Shown here piece by piece: positions 44,344 to 52,978 of a stretch of 64,000 nucleotides of DNA (position 1 is the first letter of the stretch; every line of letters begins with the position of its first letter). The position numbers and the translations under genes are program-made. The notes under the pieces are model-generated. The model had not been told where the DNA came from. It saw nothing but the letters and a program-made list of their open reading frames with translations, and did no database searches. Origin of the DNA: Herbaspirillum rhizosphaerae (GTDB taxonomy: Bacteria; Pseudomonadota; Gammaproteobacteria; Burkholderiales; Burkholderiaceae_D); assembly GCF_001189965.1 (NCBI RefSeq), contig NZ_LFLU01000003.1:62001-126000 (forward strand), in the 5' to 3' direction.

Positions 44344-45597
44344 GTGGACACCGATTTTAGCCTTGCGCCGATGGCAGGGCGTCATTTGCAGCAACCGACG
44401 GCCAGTGCGCTGGCGGTGAGCGTACCCTCCGTCACCTTTGAAGAAAACAATGCCAGGGTGCTGGAGGTATTCGGACGCCATCGCGAACTGATCAGCCTGC
44501 CGGTGCTGGAGAACGGTCATCCGATCGGGCTCATCAGCCGCAATATCTTCATGTCGCAGATGTCCAAACCTTACCATCGCGAGCTCTACGAAAAGAAGAG
44601 CTGCATCGCCTTCATGGACAAGGATCCGCTCATCGTCGAAGTCGACACCTCCATCGAGACGCTCGGCGCCCTGGCGGTCGAGTCCGGCGACAAGACGCTG
44701 GCCGACGGCTTCATGATCGTCGAGCAGGGCAAGTTCACCGGCCTCGGCTCCGGGCTGGACCTGATGCGCATGATGGTGTCGCTGCAGGCGGAAAAAAATC
44801 GCCAGGTCATGCAGAGCATCGACTACGCCAGCGTCATCCAGCGCGCCATGCTGAGCGCCTCGCGCACGGCCATGTCGCAAGCGCTGGCCGACGCCTGCCT
44901 GATCTGGGAGCCGCGCGACGTCGTCGGCGGCGACTTCTATCATTTCGAACGCTATGCCGACGGCTGGTTCGCCGCCGTGGCCGATTGCACCGGGCACGGC
45001 GTGCCCGGCGCCTTCCTCACGCTGATCGCCTCGTCGTCGCTCAAGCAAGCGCTGGAGCAGCATGGCCCGCACGATCCGGCGCGCGTCATGGGCGAGGTCA
45101 ACCGCAGCATGAAGCGCGTGCTCGGCCAGCACGCCACGGCCGAGCAGCGTTCCGAATCCGACGACGGCATGGACGCCTGCTTCTTCTGGTTTGAAGCCGC
45201 CACCGACAGCCTGACCTACGCCAGCGCCAAGATGCCTTTGCTGGTGCTCTTGCCCGGCGCAGAAGAAGTGCAGACCTTCGATGGCTCGCGCACCGGTCTC
45301 GGCTATATCGATACGCCCGACGACATGAAGTGGAGCAACCGCAGCGTGCAGTTGAGCGAGGGCGCGGTCGTCATGACCGCCACCGACGGCATCATCGACC
45401 AGATCGGCGGCCCCAAGAACATCGCCTTCGGCAAGCAGCGCCTGCGTAACGCCATGCTCGCCAGCCGCGATCTGCCGATGTCCGAGTTCGGCAAGAAGAT
45501 CATGGAAGAGCAAAAGAACTACCAGGGGCAGCAGCGTCGCCGCGACGACCTGACCTTTTTCAGTTTCCGCCTGCGCGGATCGATTAACAGCAAGTAG
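44344..45597 (+). CDS. siaA: SiaA-like PP2C/SpoIIE phosphatase with N-terminal CBS pair
   Basis: The 417-residue protein ends in a SpoIIE-type phosphatase (about residues 170-415). QRAMLSASRTAM is followed by WEPRDVVGGDFYHFE, VADCTGHGVPGAFLTLI with metal-binding Asp, MDACFFW, TATDGIIDQIGG and RRDDLTFFSF. In Pseudomonas SiaA is membrane-bound with a HAMP domain. Here the N-terminus is soluble and looks like a CBS pair (SLPVLENGHPIGLISRNIF, DGFMIVEQGKFTGLGSG). It dephosphorylates SiaC in the known pathway. GTG start; first gene of siaABCD. Confidence 0.85.
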   Translation: MDTDFSLAPMAGRHLQQPTASALAVSVPSVTFEENNARVLEVFGRHRELISLPVLENGHPIGLISRNIFMSQMSKPYHRELYEKKSCIAFMDKDPLIVEVDTSIETLGALAVESGDKTLADGFMIVEQGKFTGLGSGLDLMRMMVSLQAEKNRQVMQSIDYASVIQRAMLSASRTAMSQALADACLIWEPRDVVGGDFYHFERYADGWFAAVADCTGHGVPGAFLTLIASSSLKQALEQHGPHDPARVMGEVNRSMKRVLGQHATAEQRSESDDGMDACFFWFEAATDSLTYASAKMPLLVLLPGAEEVQTFDGSRTGLGYIDTPDDMKWSNRSVQLSEGAVVMTATDGIIDQIGGPKNIAFGKQRLRNAMLASRDLPMSEFGKKIMEEQKNYQGQQRRRDDLTFFSFRLRGSINSK

Positions 45598-45616
45598 AAG
45601 TCAAGTGCAGATAGCT

Positions 45617-46177
45617 ATGAACGGGATTCAACAGCAGTGGGATGATTTTCACCGGTGCGTCGAGCGGCGCGACGTGATCTTTTATTACGTCGGCTATTTT
45701 TCGCAAACGATCATTGCCGCGATGGCCGATGCCGTCAAACTGCGCGCCGAACACACCGGCGCCGTTTCGGTGACGCGCCGCAAACTGTTTTCGTCGTTCA
45801 TTGAAATGACGCAGAACATCGTGCACTATTCGGCCGACTCGTATGAGAAAAAAGGCATTTCGGAAGCCGGGATGCGTCACGGGGCAGTCTTCATCTCGCT
45901 GACCAACGAGCGCTACTACCTGCATTGCTCCAACCCGGTCAACGCCGTCGTCGCCGAAAAGCTGCGCGAAAAGCTGGAACATTTGCGCTCGCTCACCATC
46001 GACGAAATCAAATTGGAGTATAAGGAGATGCTGCGCGCCGAGACGCCGCCGGACAGCAAAGGCGCCGGACTCGGTTTCCTGACGATGGCGCGCGACGCCA
46101 GCGAGCCGCTGGAGTTTGAATTCTCGCCGCCGGCTGCCGACGGCACCTCAATGTTTTATTTAAGAGCGACAATCTGA
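45617..46177 (+). CDS. siaB: SiaB-family protein kinase
   Basis: SiaB phosphorylates SiaC and opposes SiaA. The product of about 186 residues has a GHKL-like fold: an N-box helix FIEMTQNIVHYSADSYEKKG and a glycine-rich KGAGLGFLTMARDA near the end. ATG 45617 is used; an in-frame GTG at 45605 is possible and neither has a clear Shine-Dalgarno sequence. It is 19 nt downstream of siaA and 75 nt upstream of siaC, which fits the siaABCD order. Confidence 0.82.
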   Translation: MNGIQQQWDDFHRCVERRDVIFYYVGYFSQTIIAAMADAVKLRAEHTGAVSVTRRKLFSSFIEMTQNIVHYSADSYEKKGISEAGMRHGAVFISLTNERYYLHCSNPVNAVVAEKLREKLEHLRSLTIDEIKLEYKEMLRAETPPDSKGAGLGFLTMARDASEPLEFEFSPPAADGTSMFYLRATI

Positions 46178-46252
46178 CCCGCCATATCGTGTGACCTTGT
46201 TTGATGGCGGGAGAAGTGTTCCTCGTGGTTTGTTTGAATAAAGAATGTAAAT

Positions 46253-46645
46253 ATGGATAACTTATTTATCGCGGCCAGTCCGAGTTCCCCTGAAGTCGAT
46301 TTCCGTTTCGACGAGCGCAAGCTCTCGCTGAAAGGGGAGTCCTATCCGGAAAACGCAGCGCAATTCTGGGGCGACATCATCGCCGTGCTGCGCCAGTTCC
46401 TGGAACAGGATACGGAAGGCGCCAGCATCACCGTCAACGTGGCGCTGGCCTACTTCAACAGCTCCAGCACCAAGATGCTGTTCTCGCTGTTCGGCACGCT
46501 GAATGAAAAAGCCAAGACCGGCACCGAAGTCGTCCTCAACTGGTACCACGACGAAGAAGACGACACCATCTTCGAGTTCGGCCAGGAACTGAGCGAAGAC
46601 TTCCCTAATCTCGTTTTCCACGACCAGGCAGTAAAAAGCGAATGA
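46253..46645 (+). CDS. siaC: SiaC regulatory phosphoprotein (DUF1987)
   Basis: SiaC, when unphosphorylated, binds and activates the diguanylate cyclase SiaD. The 130-residue protein has IAASPSSPEVDFRFDERKLSLKGESYPENAAQFW and the conserved ALAYFNSSSTKMLFSLF. T73 in this segment is the likely counterpart of the Thr phosphorylated by SiaB in Pseudomonas. It overlaps siaD by 4 nt. Confidence 0.88.
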   Translation: MDNLFIAASPSSPEVDFRFDERKLSLKGESYPENAAQFWGDIIAVLRQFLEQDTEGASITVNVALAYFNSSSTKMLFSLFGTLNEKAKTGTEVVLNWYHDEEDDTIFEFGQELSEDFPNLVFHDQAVKSE

Positions 46646-47352
46646 GCGACGTCGACCTTTTTGAAGCCGAGACCGCAGTTCTCACCCGCGCCACGCAAGT
46701 CGTGGCAAGTGGCGCTGAAGAGCCCGAACAATATCGGCAGGCGCTGGAAGAGCTGGTCAAAAGCTACGGACGCCTCATGCGCGAAAGCCGCCGCCTGATC
46801 GCCCGCAGCGACCGCACCGAGCGCGAACTCAACCAGCTCAACTCCAAACTGCAGCAACTCAGCGACGAGCTGGACTACAAAGCCAAGCACGACAACCTCA
46901 CCGGCGCGCTCAATCGCGGCGCCATCTTCGAGCGCGCACATCATTTCCTCAAGAGCACCTCGTTGTCCCTGGTGGTGCTCGACATCGACTTCTTTAAACG
47001 CATCAACGACGAATTCGGCCACCCGACCGGCGACGCCGTCATCCGCGAACTGGTGAACCGCCTGCGCAGAACGCTCAACGGCGAAGGCGAAATCGGCCGC
47101 GTCGGCGGCGAAGAATTCACCATCCTGCTGCCCGGCGTATCGCTCGATGCAGCCGTCGTCATCGCAGAAGAAATCCGGCTCGCCATCGTGCAGGAAACTT
47201 TCCCCTGCCTGCCGTCACGCCCGGTGACATCCAGCTTCGGCATCTCCTGGAGCGACGTCGGCGCCGATTTTGAAGACGCCTATGCGCGCGCCGATGCCGC
47301 GCTGTACAAAGCCAAGCACGGCGGCCGCAATCGCGTGGAGCGGGACGCCTGA
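46642..47352 (+). CDS. siaD: SiaD-like diguanylate cyclase
   Basis: A 236-residue protein with an N-terminal coiled-coil stretch (about residues 15-85, RQALEELVKSYGRLMRESRR onward) and a GGDEF domain: DNLTGALNRGAIFE, VLDIDFFKRINDEFGHPTGD, and RVGGEEFTILLPG. No RxxD I-site precedes the GGEEF motif, so feedback inhibition may be absent. It would make c-di-GMP when bound by SiaC. It is the last gene of the operon. Confidence 0.88.
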   Translation: MSDVDLFEAETAVLTRATQVVASGAEEPEQYRQALEELVKSYGRLMRESRRLIARSDRTERELNQLNSKLQQLSDELDYKAKHDNLTGALNRGAIFERAHHFLKSTSLSLVVLDIDFFKRINDEFGHPTGDAVIRELVNRLRRTLNGEGEIGRVGGEEFTILLPGVSLDAAVVIAEEIRLAIVQETFPCLPSRPVTSSFGISWSDVGADFEDAYARADAALYKAKHGGRNRVERDA

Positions 47353-47515
47353 TTGTTGATTGCAAGTCTTGCTGTAAATGTTGAATGCAGGGAACGGGGA
47401 GGGGATTCGTTCCTGAGTGAAAGCGGCTTTGGATGTAGCTCTCTCAAAGACCGCCTCTGATGGCGTTTTTGCGTCATCGCCGGCAGCGTAGACCGCTGCC
47501 ATATCTGCAGTAAAT

Positions 47516-47947
47516 CTAATCCTTCACCTTCTTCACCGACTTCGACTTTGCAGCCAATTTGCCGGCGCTGTTGAGGGCTATCGCCTCGCGAATCAGCGCC
47601 TTGAACGCCGCCGCATCAATCTCTTCCCCTTCATGAATATCGATCGCGCGCCGCACCTTGCCGTCGAGACTTGAATTGAACAGCGACCCAGGATCCTGCA
47701 ACGACGCGCCCTTGGCAAAGGTCAGCTTGACCACCTTCTTGTAGGATTCGCCGGTGCAGACGATACCGTCGTGCGACCACACGGGGATGTCGCCCCATTT
47801 CATTTCTTCGATGACTTCCGGATCTTCTTGCTGGATCAGCTCGCGCATTCTTGTGAGGGTTGCGCTGCGCCAGTCTGCGAGACTGGCGATTTTTTGGGAG
47901 ATCAGGTCTGATGCGGATGGGGTTTTTGTCGTGTCCTGTTTTGTCAT
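47516..47947 (-). CDS. DUF1801 domain protein
   Basis: A 143-residue soluble protein with the DUF1801 pattern: LADWRSATLTRMRELIQQEDPEVIEEMKWGDIPVWSHDGIVCTGESYKKVVKLTFAKGASLQDPGSLFN and a Lys-rich C-terminus. Family function is not established. ATG 47947 lies behind a perfect GGAGGAG; a start eight codons upstream is less likely. It converges with siaD. Confidence 0.85.
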   Translation of the reverse strand: MTKQDTTKTPSASDLISQKIASLADWRSATLTRMRELIQQEDPEVIEEMKWGDIPVWSHDGIVCTGESYKKVVKLTFAKGASLQDPGSLFNSSLDGKVRRAIDIHEGEEIDAAAFKALIREAIALNSAGKLAAKSKSVKKVKD

Positions 47948-48162
47948 GATCTCCTCCTGAAAGTTTCTCAAATTTACGATGCGCTAAGGCAATTTTATTT
48001 CGCAAATTAAAACATACTTGGATGTATGTGTTTCGAAATCAAATATATGCAGAATAAAGTGCTGCCCGGCTATTGCTTACCAGTTTGATATCCAAGTAAT
48101 CTTAAAGCTTGAATATCAATTACTCGAAAACAAACGAACATCAAACAATAACCGGGGGAAGC

Positions 48163-48573
48163 ATGGAAGTCTTTTGGATAGTGGTTGTTCTTGGCATTGC
48201 CGCAGTGATTTGGAATGCAATTAAAAAAGAACGAGAACTGAAAGCGGCAAAAGCCAGTTACATGAACAGCCTGGAAGAGTTGAAGCAGCATCCAGCGAAT
48301 CCCGAACTCCGGCAAGCCACTCTGGCTAAGGGCCGCTATTACTCCAATCTGACGAGAAATAAAAAAGGCGTCACGATGTTCGACGAGGTTGCGTTGATGA
48401 ATGACATCAATGCTGCTTGCGCGGGTGCCGCTACTTTCAAATCCTCGTTCGCAGAGCCTTCCTCTGATTCGATTGAGGAGCGCCTTAAAAAACTCACCAA
48501 GCTCAAAGAGTCGAATTTGATTACGGAGCAGGAGTACAACGATAAGCGCGTGGCTATTCTTACTGAAATATGA
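48163..48573 (+). CDS. Single-span membrane protein with C-terminal SHOCT domain
   Basis: The 136-residue product begins with one transmembrane helix (MEVFWIVVVLGIAAVIWNAI) and ends with a SHOCT-type helical hairpin (IEERLKKLTKLKESNLITEQEYNDKRVAILTEI). The start follows GGGGGAAGC. Base composition is lower in GC than the genes to the left, which may mark the edge of the acquired segment. Function unknown. Confidence 0.7.
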   Translation: MEVFWIVVVLGIAAVIWNAIKKERELKAAKASYMNSLEELKQHPANPELRQATLAKGRYYSNLTRNKKGVTMFDEVALMNDINAACAGAATFKSSFAEPSSDSIEERLKKLTKLKESNLITEQEYNDKRVAILTEI

Positions 48574-48854
48574 GGCTCATACATCTTGGCTGGGATGATG
48601 GGATTTCGTGCAAAGACATCTGCAAAGATTTCACGGTGAGCGATTAAAAGACTGAAAACTCAGAATTTTTTATACCGTTCTAAGCAAAAATGCATTCGCG
48701 GTGAACGCCAAAGTTCGATTAGAGTAATAGCAGCTAATCAACAAGCATAACAGTGGCTATCTTATACCTATGGGCGTCGAGGGTATGTCGAACGACTAGT
48801 TTGATTTTCAAATCGTAGATTCCTTATTTTTAATCAGCATAAAGATATTTTTAT
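48574..48854 (+). promoter_or_regulatory. AT-rich leader of the DGQHR/HEPN islet
   Basis: A 281-nt AT-rich region with no open frame. Two inverted repeats are visible: GATTAG with CTAATC (48717-48722 / 48734-48739) and GATTT-TC-AAATC (48803-48814), the latter 41 nt before the start codon. They are candidate operator sites; no clean sigma-70 promoter could be picked. Confidence 0.35.
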
Positions 48855-50099
48855 ATGACGATGATTGCAAAAATACTCGACGAACGTGAGGAAAGAGAGG
48901 GGATTTGTTTTCTTGCCCAGATCACTCTAGAGGAATATGTGGCTGGCTTACCTGCAACCTATAAAGCCTATGATGTGCAACGAGAAATTGTTTCAAATGT
49001 TTATCTAGATCATCTGGTAAATACGGTGCTAGAACGCAGACATATCCCTCCAATCGTACTGGTTGTTGATTCCAATAAGTTTGTTCGTAATGGTCAGGAA
49101 TTACGGATTGAAACTTTTAAGATACTTGATGGATTGCAAAGAACTTTTCGTCTGAAAAGTATACGCGAGACAATTGAATATGCGCTCTTACCGCGAGATC
49201 ACTCTCCAGAAGAATGTTTGTCATGGAGTCGTTTCAAATTTTCAAGACACTTTTCCTCGGATCTACGCGCGCGAGACTCCAACACAGAAGTTTTAAGAGT
49301 AGTTTTTGAGGCGCTACTGAACGTTGGATCGAATCGCTTACTTGAAGCATATACCCAAAACATTCAATGGTTTGAAATATGGACGGGACTAAGTTCAGAG
49401 GCCGAAGTCCAAAAGATGCTGATTTTGAATGCCGGACACAAACCGGTAAAAGCAAGGCATCAATTAGAGCTCTTATTTTTGAATCTTCTTCCAATGCTAA
49501 GTCAAGGGAGCGCTGGAGCGTTCCAGCTTGTTCGAGAGAAAGAAGTTGGTGCTACGCAGTTTAGTAAAGGCCGTCAATGCGGGGCTTTTCATTTTGCGCA
49601 TATCATCACTGCTCTTCTTTCTTTATACGAGTGTAAGCCCGTTGCGCCGACCACGGATTTGATACAAGAAATTCAAAATGGAGAAGGTAGATTCGACGTT
49701 TATTTTGAATTTATGAGTGCGAAATTTCTTCAGAATTTCGTGGCGTTCTTACTTCAACTTGACCAAATTTTTACGCAAAATTATGGGGAAGTTGGCACGC
49801 GATGGATGGGGCGAGAGGTTTCCTTGGCGGGACTTTGTGCAGGCATTGGAGCGTATTCAGTAACTAGCAATACTCCAAGGGAGGAGACGATGGATAGGCT
49901 GCTTGTATTGGTACGAGCCGATCCTCAAGTATTCAACTTAGAACAATTTGAGGTTGTAAGAAATTCAGTAGAACTGAGTAAAGTGAACATCGGTAGCATC
50001 AATCGAAATGCTGTGTTCAATGCTACGACAGAGATTTTGAGTAGTGCCTACAGCAGGCCAATTGATTGGCGTAATTTTTTCGGAGCGAGTGCTCAATGA
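48855..50099 (+). CDS. DGQHR/ParB-like protein of an AT-rich islet (unknown function)
   Basis: A 414-residue soluble protein. The N-terminal part has an EEYVAGLPATYKAYDVQREIV segment, then HIPPIVLVVD, and the motif FKILDGLQRTFRL with D92-G93-L94-Q95-R96-T97. This resembles the DGQHR/ParB-like core of DndB and DUF262-type proteins, and the LNAGHKPVKARHQLELLFL segment is also reminiscent of that group. The rest is helical with no recognised domain. GC content is clearly low (20 of 60 bases at 49081-49140) and AGA/ATA/TTA codons are frequent. It overlaps the next gene by 4 nt. There is no obvious Shine-Dalgarno sequence. A role in defence is inference. Confidence 0.75.
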   Translation: MTMIAKILDEREEREGICFLAQITLEEYVAGLPATYKAYDVQREIVSNVYLDHLVNTVLERRHIPPIVLVVDSNKFVRNGQELRIETFKILDGLQRTFRLKSIRETIEYALLPRDHSPEECLSWSRFKFSRHFSSDLRARDSNTEVLRVVFEALLNVGSNRLLEAYTQNIQWFEIWTGLSSEAEVQKMLILNAGHKPVKARHQLELLFLNLLPMLSQGSAGAFQLVREKEVGATQFSKGRQCGAFHFAHIITALLSLYECKPVAPTTDLIQEIQNGEGRFDVYFEFMSAKFLQNFVAFLLQLDQIFTQNYGEVGTRWMGREVSLAGLCAGIGAYSVTSNTPREETMDRLLVLVRADPQVFNLEQFEVVRNSVELSKVNIGSINRNAVFNATTEILSSAYSRPIDWRNFFGASAQ

Positions 50100-51436
50100 G
50101 AAAAAATCACGTACTCTTTAACTGGCCTATCTCTGAAGTTGACCGCCTTTCTGACTCGCAGGAAGCTGAAAATTTCGTGGGAACGTTATCCGCTGATGCC
50201 TCTTTGGAAGCTATTTTTATTTCCTTGACTGAAGAGATGAGAGGAATAAGGGCTGACTTGGTAGAGGCTCGTGTGAACAACACTACATATTCAAACTGGC
50301 CGACTTTACTTCAGAATGTCAAAACGTTTGAGACTCATTTTCCTCATTTCCCAAATGCGGCATATCGCAAGCTTAAAGTATTCATTTTGCTCGCTAGCAT
50401 GCTTTATTCAACTGGGGCTGTGCTTGATCAGATAACCATCGATGAGTCGTTGTTCGAAACGAGAGATCTGGCCATTGCATTGCCTCTACGTTGGTTTGGA
50501 CGAGAAAATGTTCAATCGCTTGAAAAATCACTTCTAGTTATAGGATGTGATGACTTTAGCCTTTTAGAGCAGGAATTCCAGGCAGCTACAACGAGTCTTT
50601 CTCCAGACCTTGTATTTCATGTATTGGGTGCAATTGCTCAAGGAGGAGAATTTTCTTCTTCGCATATTTGTGTGATAAAGCGGTCGCAGGGGCTTATTTC
50701 AGACGATATGGTGAGGGCATTCGTTTCTTTACATGTGCTGGCGCAAGGGAAAAAAGTTCATATTCCACGTCGGTATGTAGCTGCTCCACAAACTGGGAAT
50801 TTAGATTCGATTGACCCGTTGGTGCCCTATCATCAGTGGGGTGACGTGTTAGAGGTATTGAGTGAATACAATAGCCGGGATGAGCCACTGCTCAAATTCT
50901 TAACGATATATCACGTCGTGGAGAATTTCATGTTCAAGCGTCCAATCGTTCAATTGGAGCGTCAGCAAGGTGGTCAAATGTTTTCCATTCGTGACTTCCG
51001 CAGGTTATACGATCATGTGGACATGTATGAAGGCCCCGCATTGACGAAAATGTTTGCAGCGGTTTTTCCGATCCCTGCATCAGGTGCAACGATCGAAAGT
51101 CGAATACTTACACGTTGGCAGGCACTTCCTACTCAGGCACCAGTCGCAGATATAGAGCATGCACTGTATGAGATGGGTATCAATAAGTCACATTCCGCAT
51201 TTGTTTCAGGACAGGCGGCGCCAGGTTTTTTCAGCGATCTCGTTTATAAAATGCGATGTGCGATTGTGCACAACAAAGAGACCGAGTTTCATATGACCTA
51301 TGCATCGTTAACGACGGGCTTTATTGCATTGATTGAGTCATTTTTGCTGCCGTCTCTAGAAGAACTTTGTTTCACTCTTATCGGAACCCCAAATGCGCAA
51401 CTTTGGTATAGCAACCAAAATATGAAACTATATTGA
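50096..51436 (+). CDS. Probable HEPN-domain protein of the AT-rich islet (unknown function)
   Basis: A 446-residue soluble protein translated from an ATG overlapping the previous stop. Most of it is unrecognised and mainly helical. Near the C-terminus FFSDLVYKMRCAIVHNKETEFHMTY contains R387-x4-H392, the R-x4-6-H signature of HEPN ribonucleases, in the typical setting of a long helix followed by the conserved IVHNKETEFH. The usual polar residue after Arg is replaced by Cys. HEPN proteins often act as toxins or RNases in defence. The partner gene may regulate it or sense invading DNA. Low GC content matches its partner. Confidence 0.75.
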   Translation: MRKNHVLFNWPISEVDRLSDSQEAENFVGTLSADASLEAIFISLTEEMRGIRADLVEARVNNTTYSNWPTLLQNVKTFETHFPHFPNAAYRKLKVFILLASMLYSTGAVLDQITIDESLFETRDLAIALPLRWFGRENVQSLEKSLLVIGCDDFSLLEQEFQAATTSLSPDLVFHVLGAIAQGGEFSSSHICVIKRSQGLISDDMVRAFVSLHVLAQGKKVHIPRRYVAAPQTGNLDSIDPLVPYHQWGDVLEVLSEYNSRDEPLLKFLTIYHVVENFMFKRPIVQLERQQGGQMFSIRDFRRLYDHVDMYEGPALTKMFAAVFPIPASGATIESRILTRWQALPTQAPVADIEHALYEMGINKSHSAFVSGQAAPGFFSDLVYKMRCAIVHNKETEFHMTYASLTTGFIALIESFLLPSLEELCFTLIGTPNAQLWYSNQNMKLY

Positions 51437-51459
51437 GCACATCACCGAGGAGGATAATT

Positions 51460-51540
51460 GTGATTTTTAGCATTTCATCCATAGACATTCGAGAACTCGC
51501 GCTATGGATGCATGTGCGACTAAAAATGGCGAGGTGTTGA
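51460..51540 (+). CDS. Possible 26-residue peptide downstream of the HEPN gene
   Basis: GTG 51460 follows GAGGAGGATAATT, the strongest Shine-Dalgarno sequence in this islet. The frame MIFSISSIDIRELALWMHVR then LKMARC ends at a TGA. It may be a real small peptide, a leader, or the decayed start of a lost gene. Codon use cannot decide at this length. Confidence 0.3.
   Translation: MIFSISSIDIRELALWMHVRLKMARC
51476..51510 (+). other. Stem-loop inside the putative 26-codon frame
   Basis: CATCCATAG (51476-51484) pairs perfectly with CTATGGATG (51502-51510), and CGAG-AA-CTCG forms a second stem within the loop. There is no T run, so it is not a standard terminator. Confidence 0.5.
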
Positions 51541-51613
51541 TGTTGAAAAGCCGTCAAAACTTGCTGTTTTGGTGGCTGTTCTGTGTTTTTCGAATTTGAA
51601 CGAAACAGCTCTT

Positions 51614-51706
51614 TGGTGCCTGAGACCGGAATCGAACCGGTACGCCCCTTTCCAGGTAAGCGGCGGATTTTAAGTCCGCTGTGTCTACCAATTTCACCAC
51701 TCAGGC
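51614..51706 (-). tRNA. tRNA-Leu (TAA)
   Basis: On the minus strand: acceptor GCCTGAG pairing with CTCAGGC, anticodon stem GCGGA/TCCGC with loop CTTAAAA giving anticodon TAA, a long variable arm typical of class II tRNAs, T-arm ACCGGTTCGATTCCGGT, and encoded CCA at 51614-51616. Its 3' end faces the AT-rich islet, the orientation expected of a tRNA used as an integration site, although no integrase was found. Confidence 0.95.
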
Positions 51707-51966
51707 AGAGGGCTTTCGCGGCGTAGGATCGCCGAAAAGGATCGCATTATAGCAGCGACTCCGTCTGAAATCAGCCATTTATCCTTCAATCATCAGCCGA
51801 TTCCCCGAACGGTTTCCCGTTTCCTTCCGTTTTACCCTCTGCGCTTGCTATGCGCGGGCATCGGCCGGTCACTGGGCCGCTGTCGGTAGTCATTTCTCTT
51901 TCCGGTCTACAACAGCCGCCTCAGGGAGTAAAATATCGAGTATTCCAACCTCACCTGGTCGAGACC

Positions 51967-52833
51967 ATGACACAAGCTGTATTGAAAACAGTTCAATGTA
52001 TTTCGCCTGCCGGTTTGCATTCGATGGCTTACAAGGAGTGGGGCAATCCTCATAATCCGAATGTGCTGGTGTGCGTGCACGGTGTGACGCGCGTGGGCGA
52101 CGATTTCGACGTGATGGCGCGCGAGTTGTCCGAGACGTATCGGGTGGTGTGCCCGGATGTGGTCGGGCGCGGGCGTTCGGGGCGTTTGCAGGCGCCGCAG
52201 TATTACGTGATTCCGCAGTATGTGAGCGACATGGTGACTTTGCTGGCGCGTCTGGATGCGGAATCGGTGGATTGGTTCGGCACGTCGATGGGCGGGCTGA
52301 TCGGCATGGGTCTTGCATCGATGCCGGAAAATCCCATCCGTCGCCTGGTGCTCAACGATATCGGTCCTTCCATCAATGCGTCGGCGCTGGCGCGCATCGG
52401 CGAATACATCGGGCAGGATATCCGCTTCACGACCTTTGACGAGGCGGCGCAATATATCCGCACCATTTCGGCGACCTTCGGGCTGCATACGGATGAGGAA
52501 TGGCACAAGCTGGCCGCAGATGTTTTGCGCCAGGACAAGGACGGCAAGTGGACGCGCCACTATGATCTGAAGCTGGCCGAGCCGTTCAAGACCATGACGC
52601 CGGAAGCGGCGAGCATCGGCGAGGCGATGCTGTGGGCGGCTTATGATGCGATCCGCTGCCCGACGCTGCTGGTGCGCGGCAAGCAGTCCGACCTGCTGTT
52701 GCCGGAGGTGGCGCAGGAAATGACGCAGCGCGGTCCCAAGGCCAGGCTGGTGGAGTTCGAAGGCGTCGGCCATGCGCCGACGTTCATGCATGCCGAGCAG
52801 ATCCAGGTGGCGAAGGACTTCTTGCTCGGCTGA
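51967..52833 (+). CDS. Alpha/beta-fold hydrolase
   Basis: A 288-residue hydrolase with oxyanion-hole region VCVHGVTRVGDDFDVMARELS and the nucleophile-elbow G-x-S-x-G as GTSMGG (Ser near residue 109). The acid/base region includes the His in FEGVGHAPTFMHAEQ. The substrate cannot be told. ATG 51967 is chosen because homology starts there; the upstream open frame runs through the intergenic region. GC content returns to the genomic norm here. It is 145 nt upstream of the RidA gene. Confidence 0.85.
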   Translation: MTQAVLKTVQCISPAGLHSMAYKEWGNPHNPNVLVCVHGVTRVGDDFDVMARELSETYRVVCPDVVGRGRSGRLQAPQYYVIPQYVSDMVTLLARLDAESVDWFGTSMGGLIGMGLASMPENPIRRLVLNDIGPSINASALARIGEYIGQDIRFTTFDEAAQYIRTISATFGLHTDEEWHKLAADVLRQDKDGKWTRHYDLKLAEPFKTMTPEAASIGEAMLWAAYDAIRCPTLLVRGKQSDLLLPEVAQEMTQRGPKARLVEFEGVGHAPTFMHAEQIQVAKDFLLG

Positions 52834-52978
52834 ATCGATGCAATACGATTGAATTACTGACAGGTTGATTCGTCCAACATCAAAAAACAGGCTGCAAGGC
52901 CGGCAAGCGTCGCCCAGGAAAGGCAACAGTGCCCGCAGCACCGGACATCAACCCACACATATTTACAGAGGAAACATC

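Noticed and set aside
47440..47475. Terminator of siaD (CGCC/GGCG then TTTTT)
   Set aside because: Only a 4-bp stem; too weak to list as a feature although its position is suitable.
48000..48860. Direct repeat of the tRNA-Leu 3' end marking a left attachment site of the islet
   Set aside because: No copy of the tRNA 3' sequence could be found by eye left of the islet, and no integrase or recombinase gene is present.
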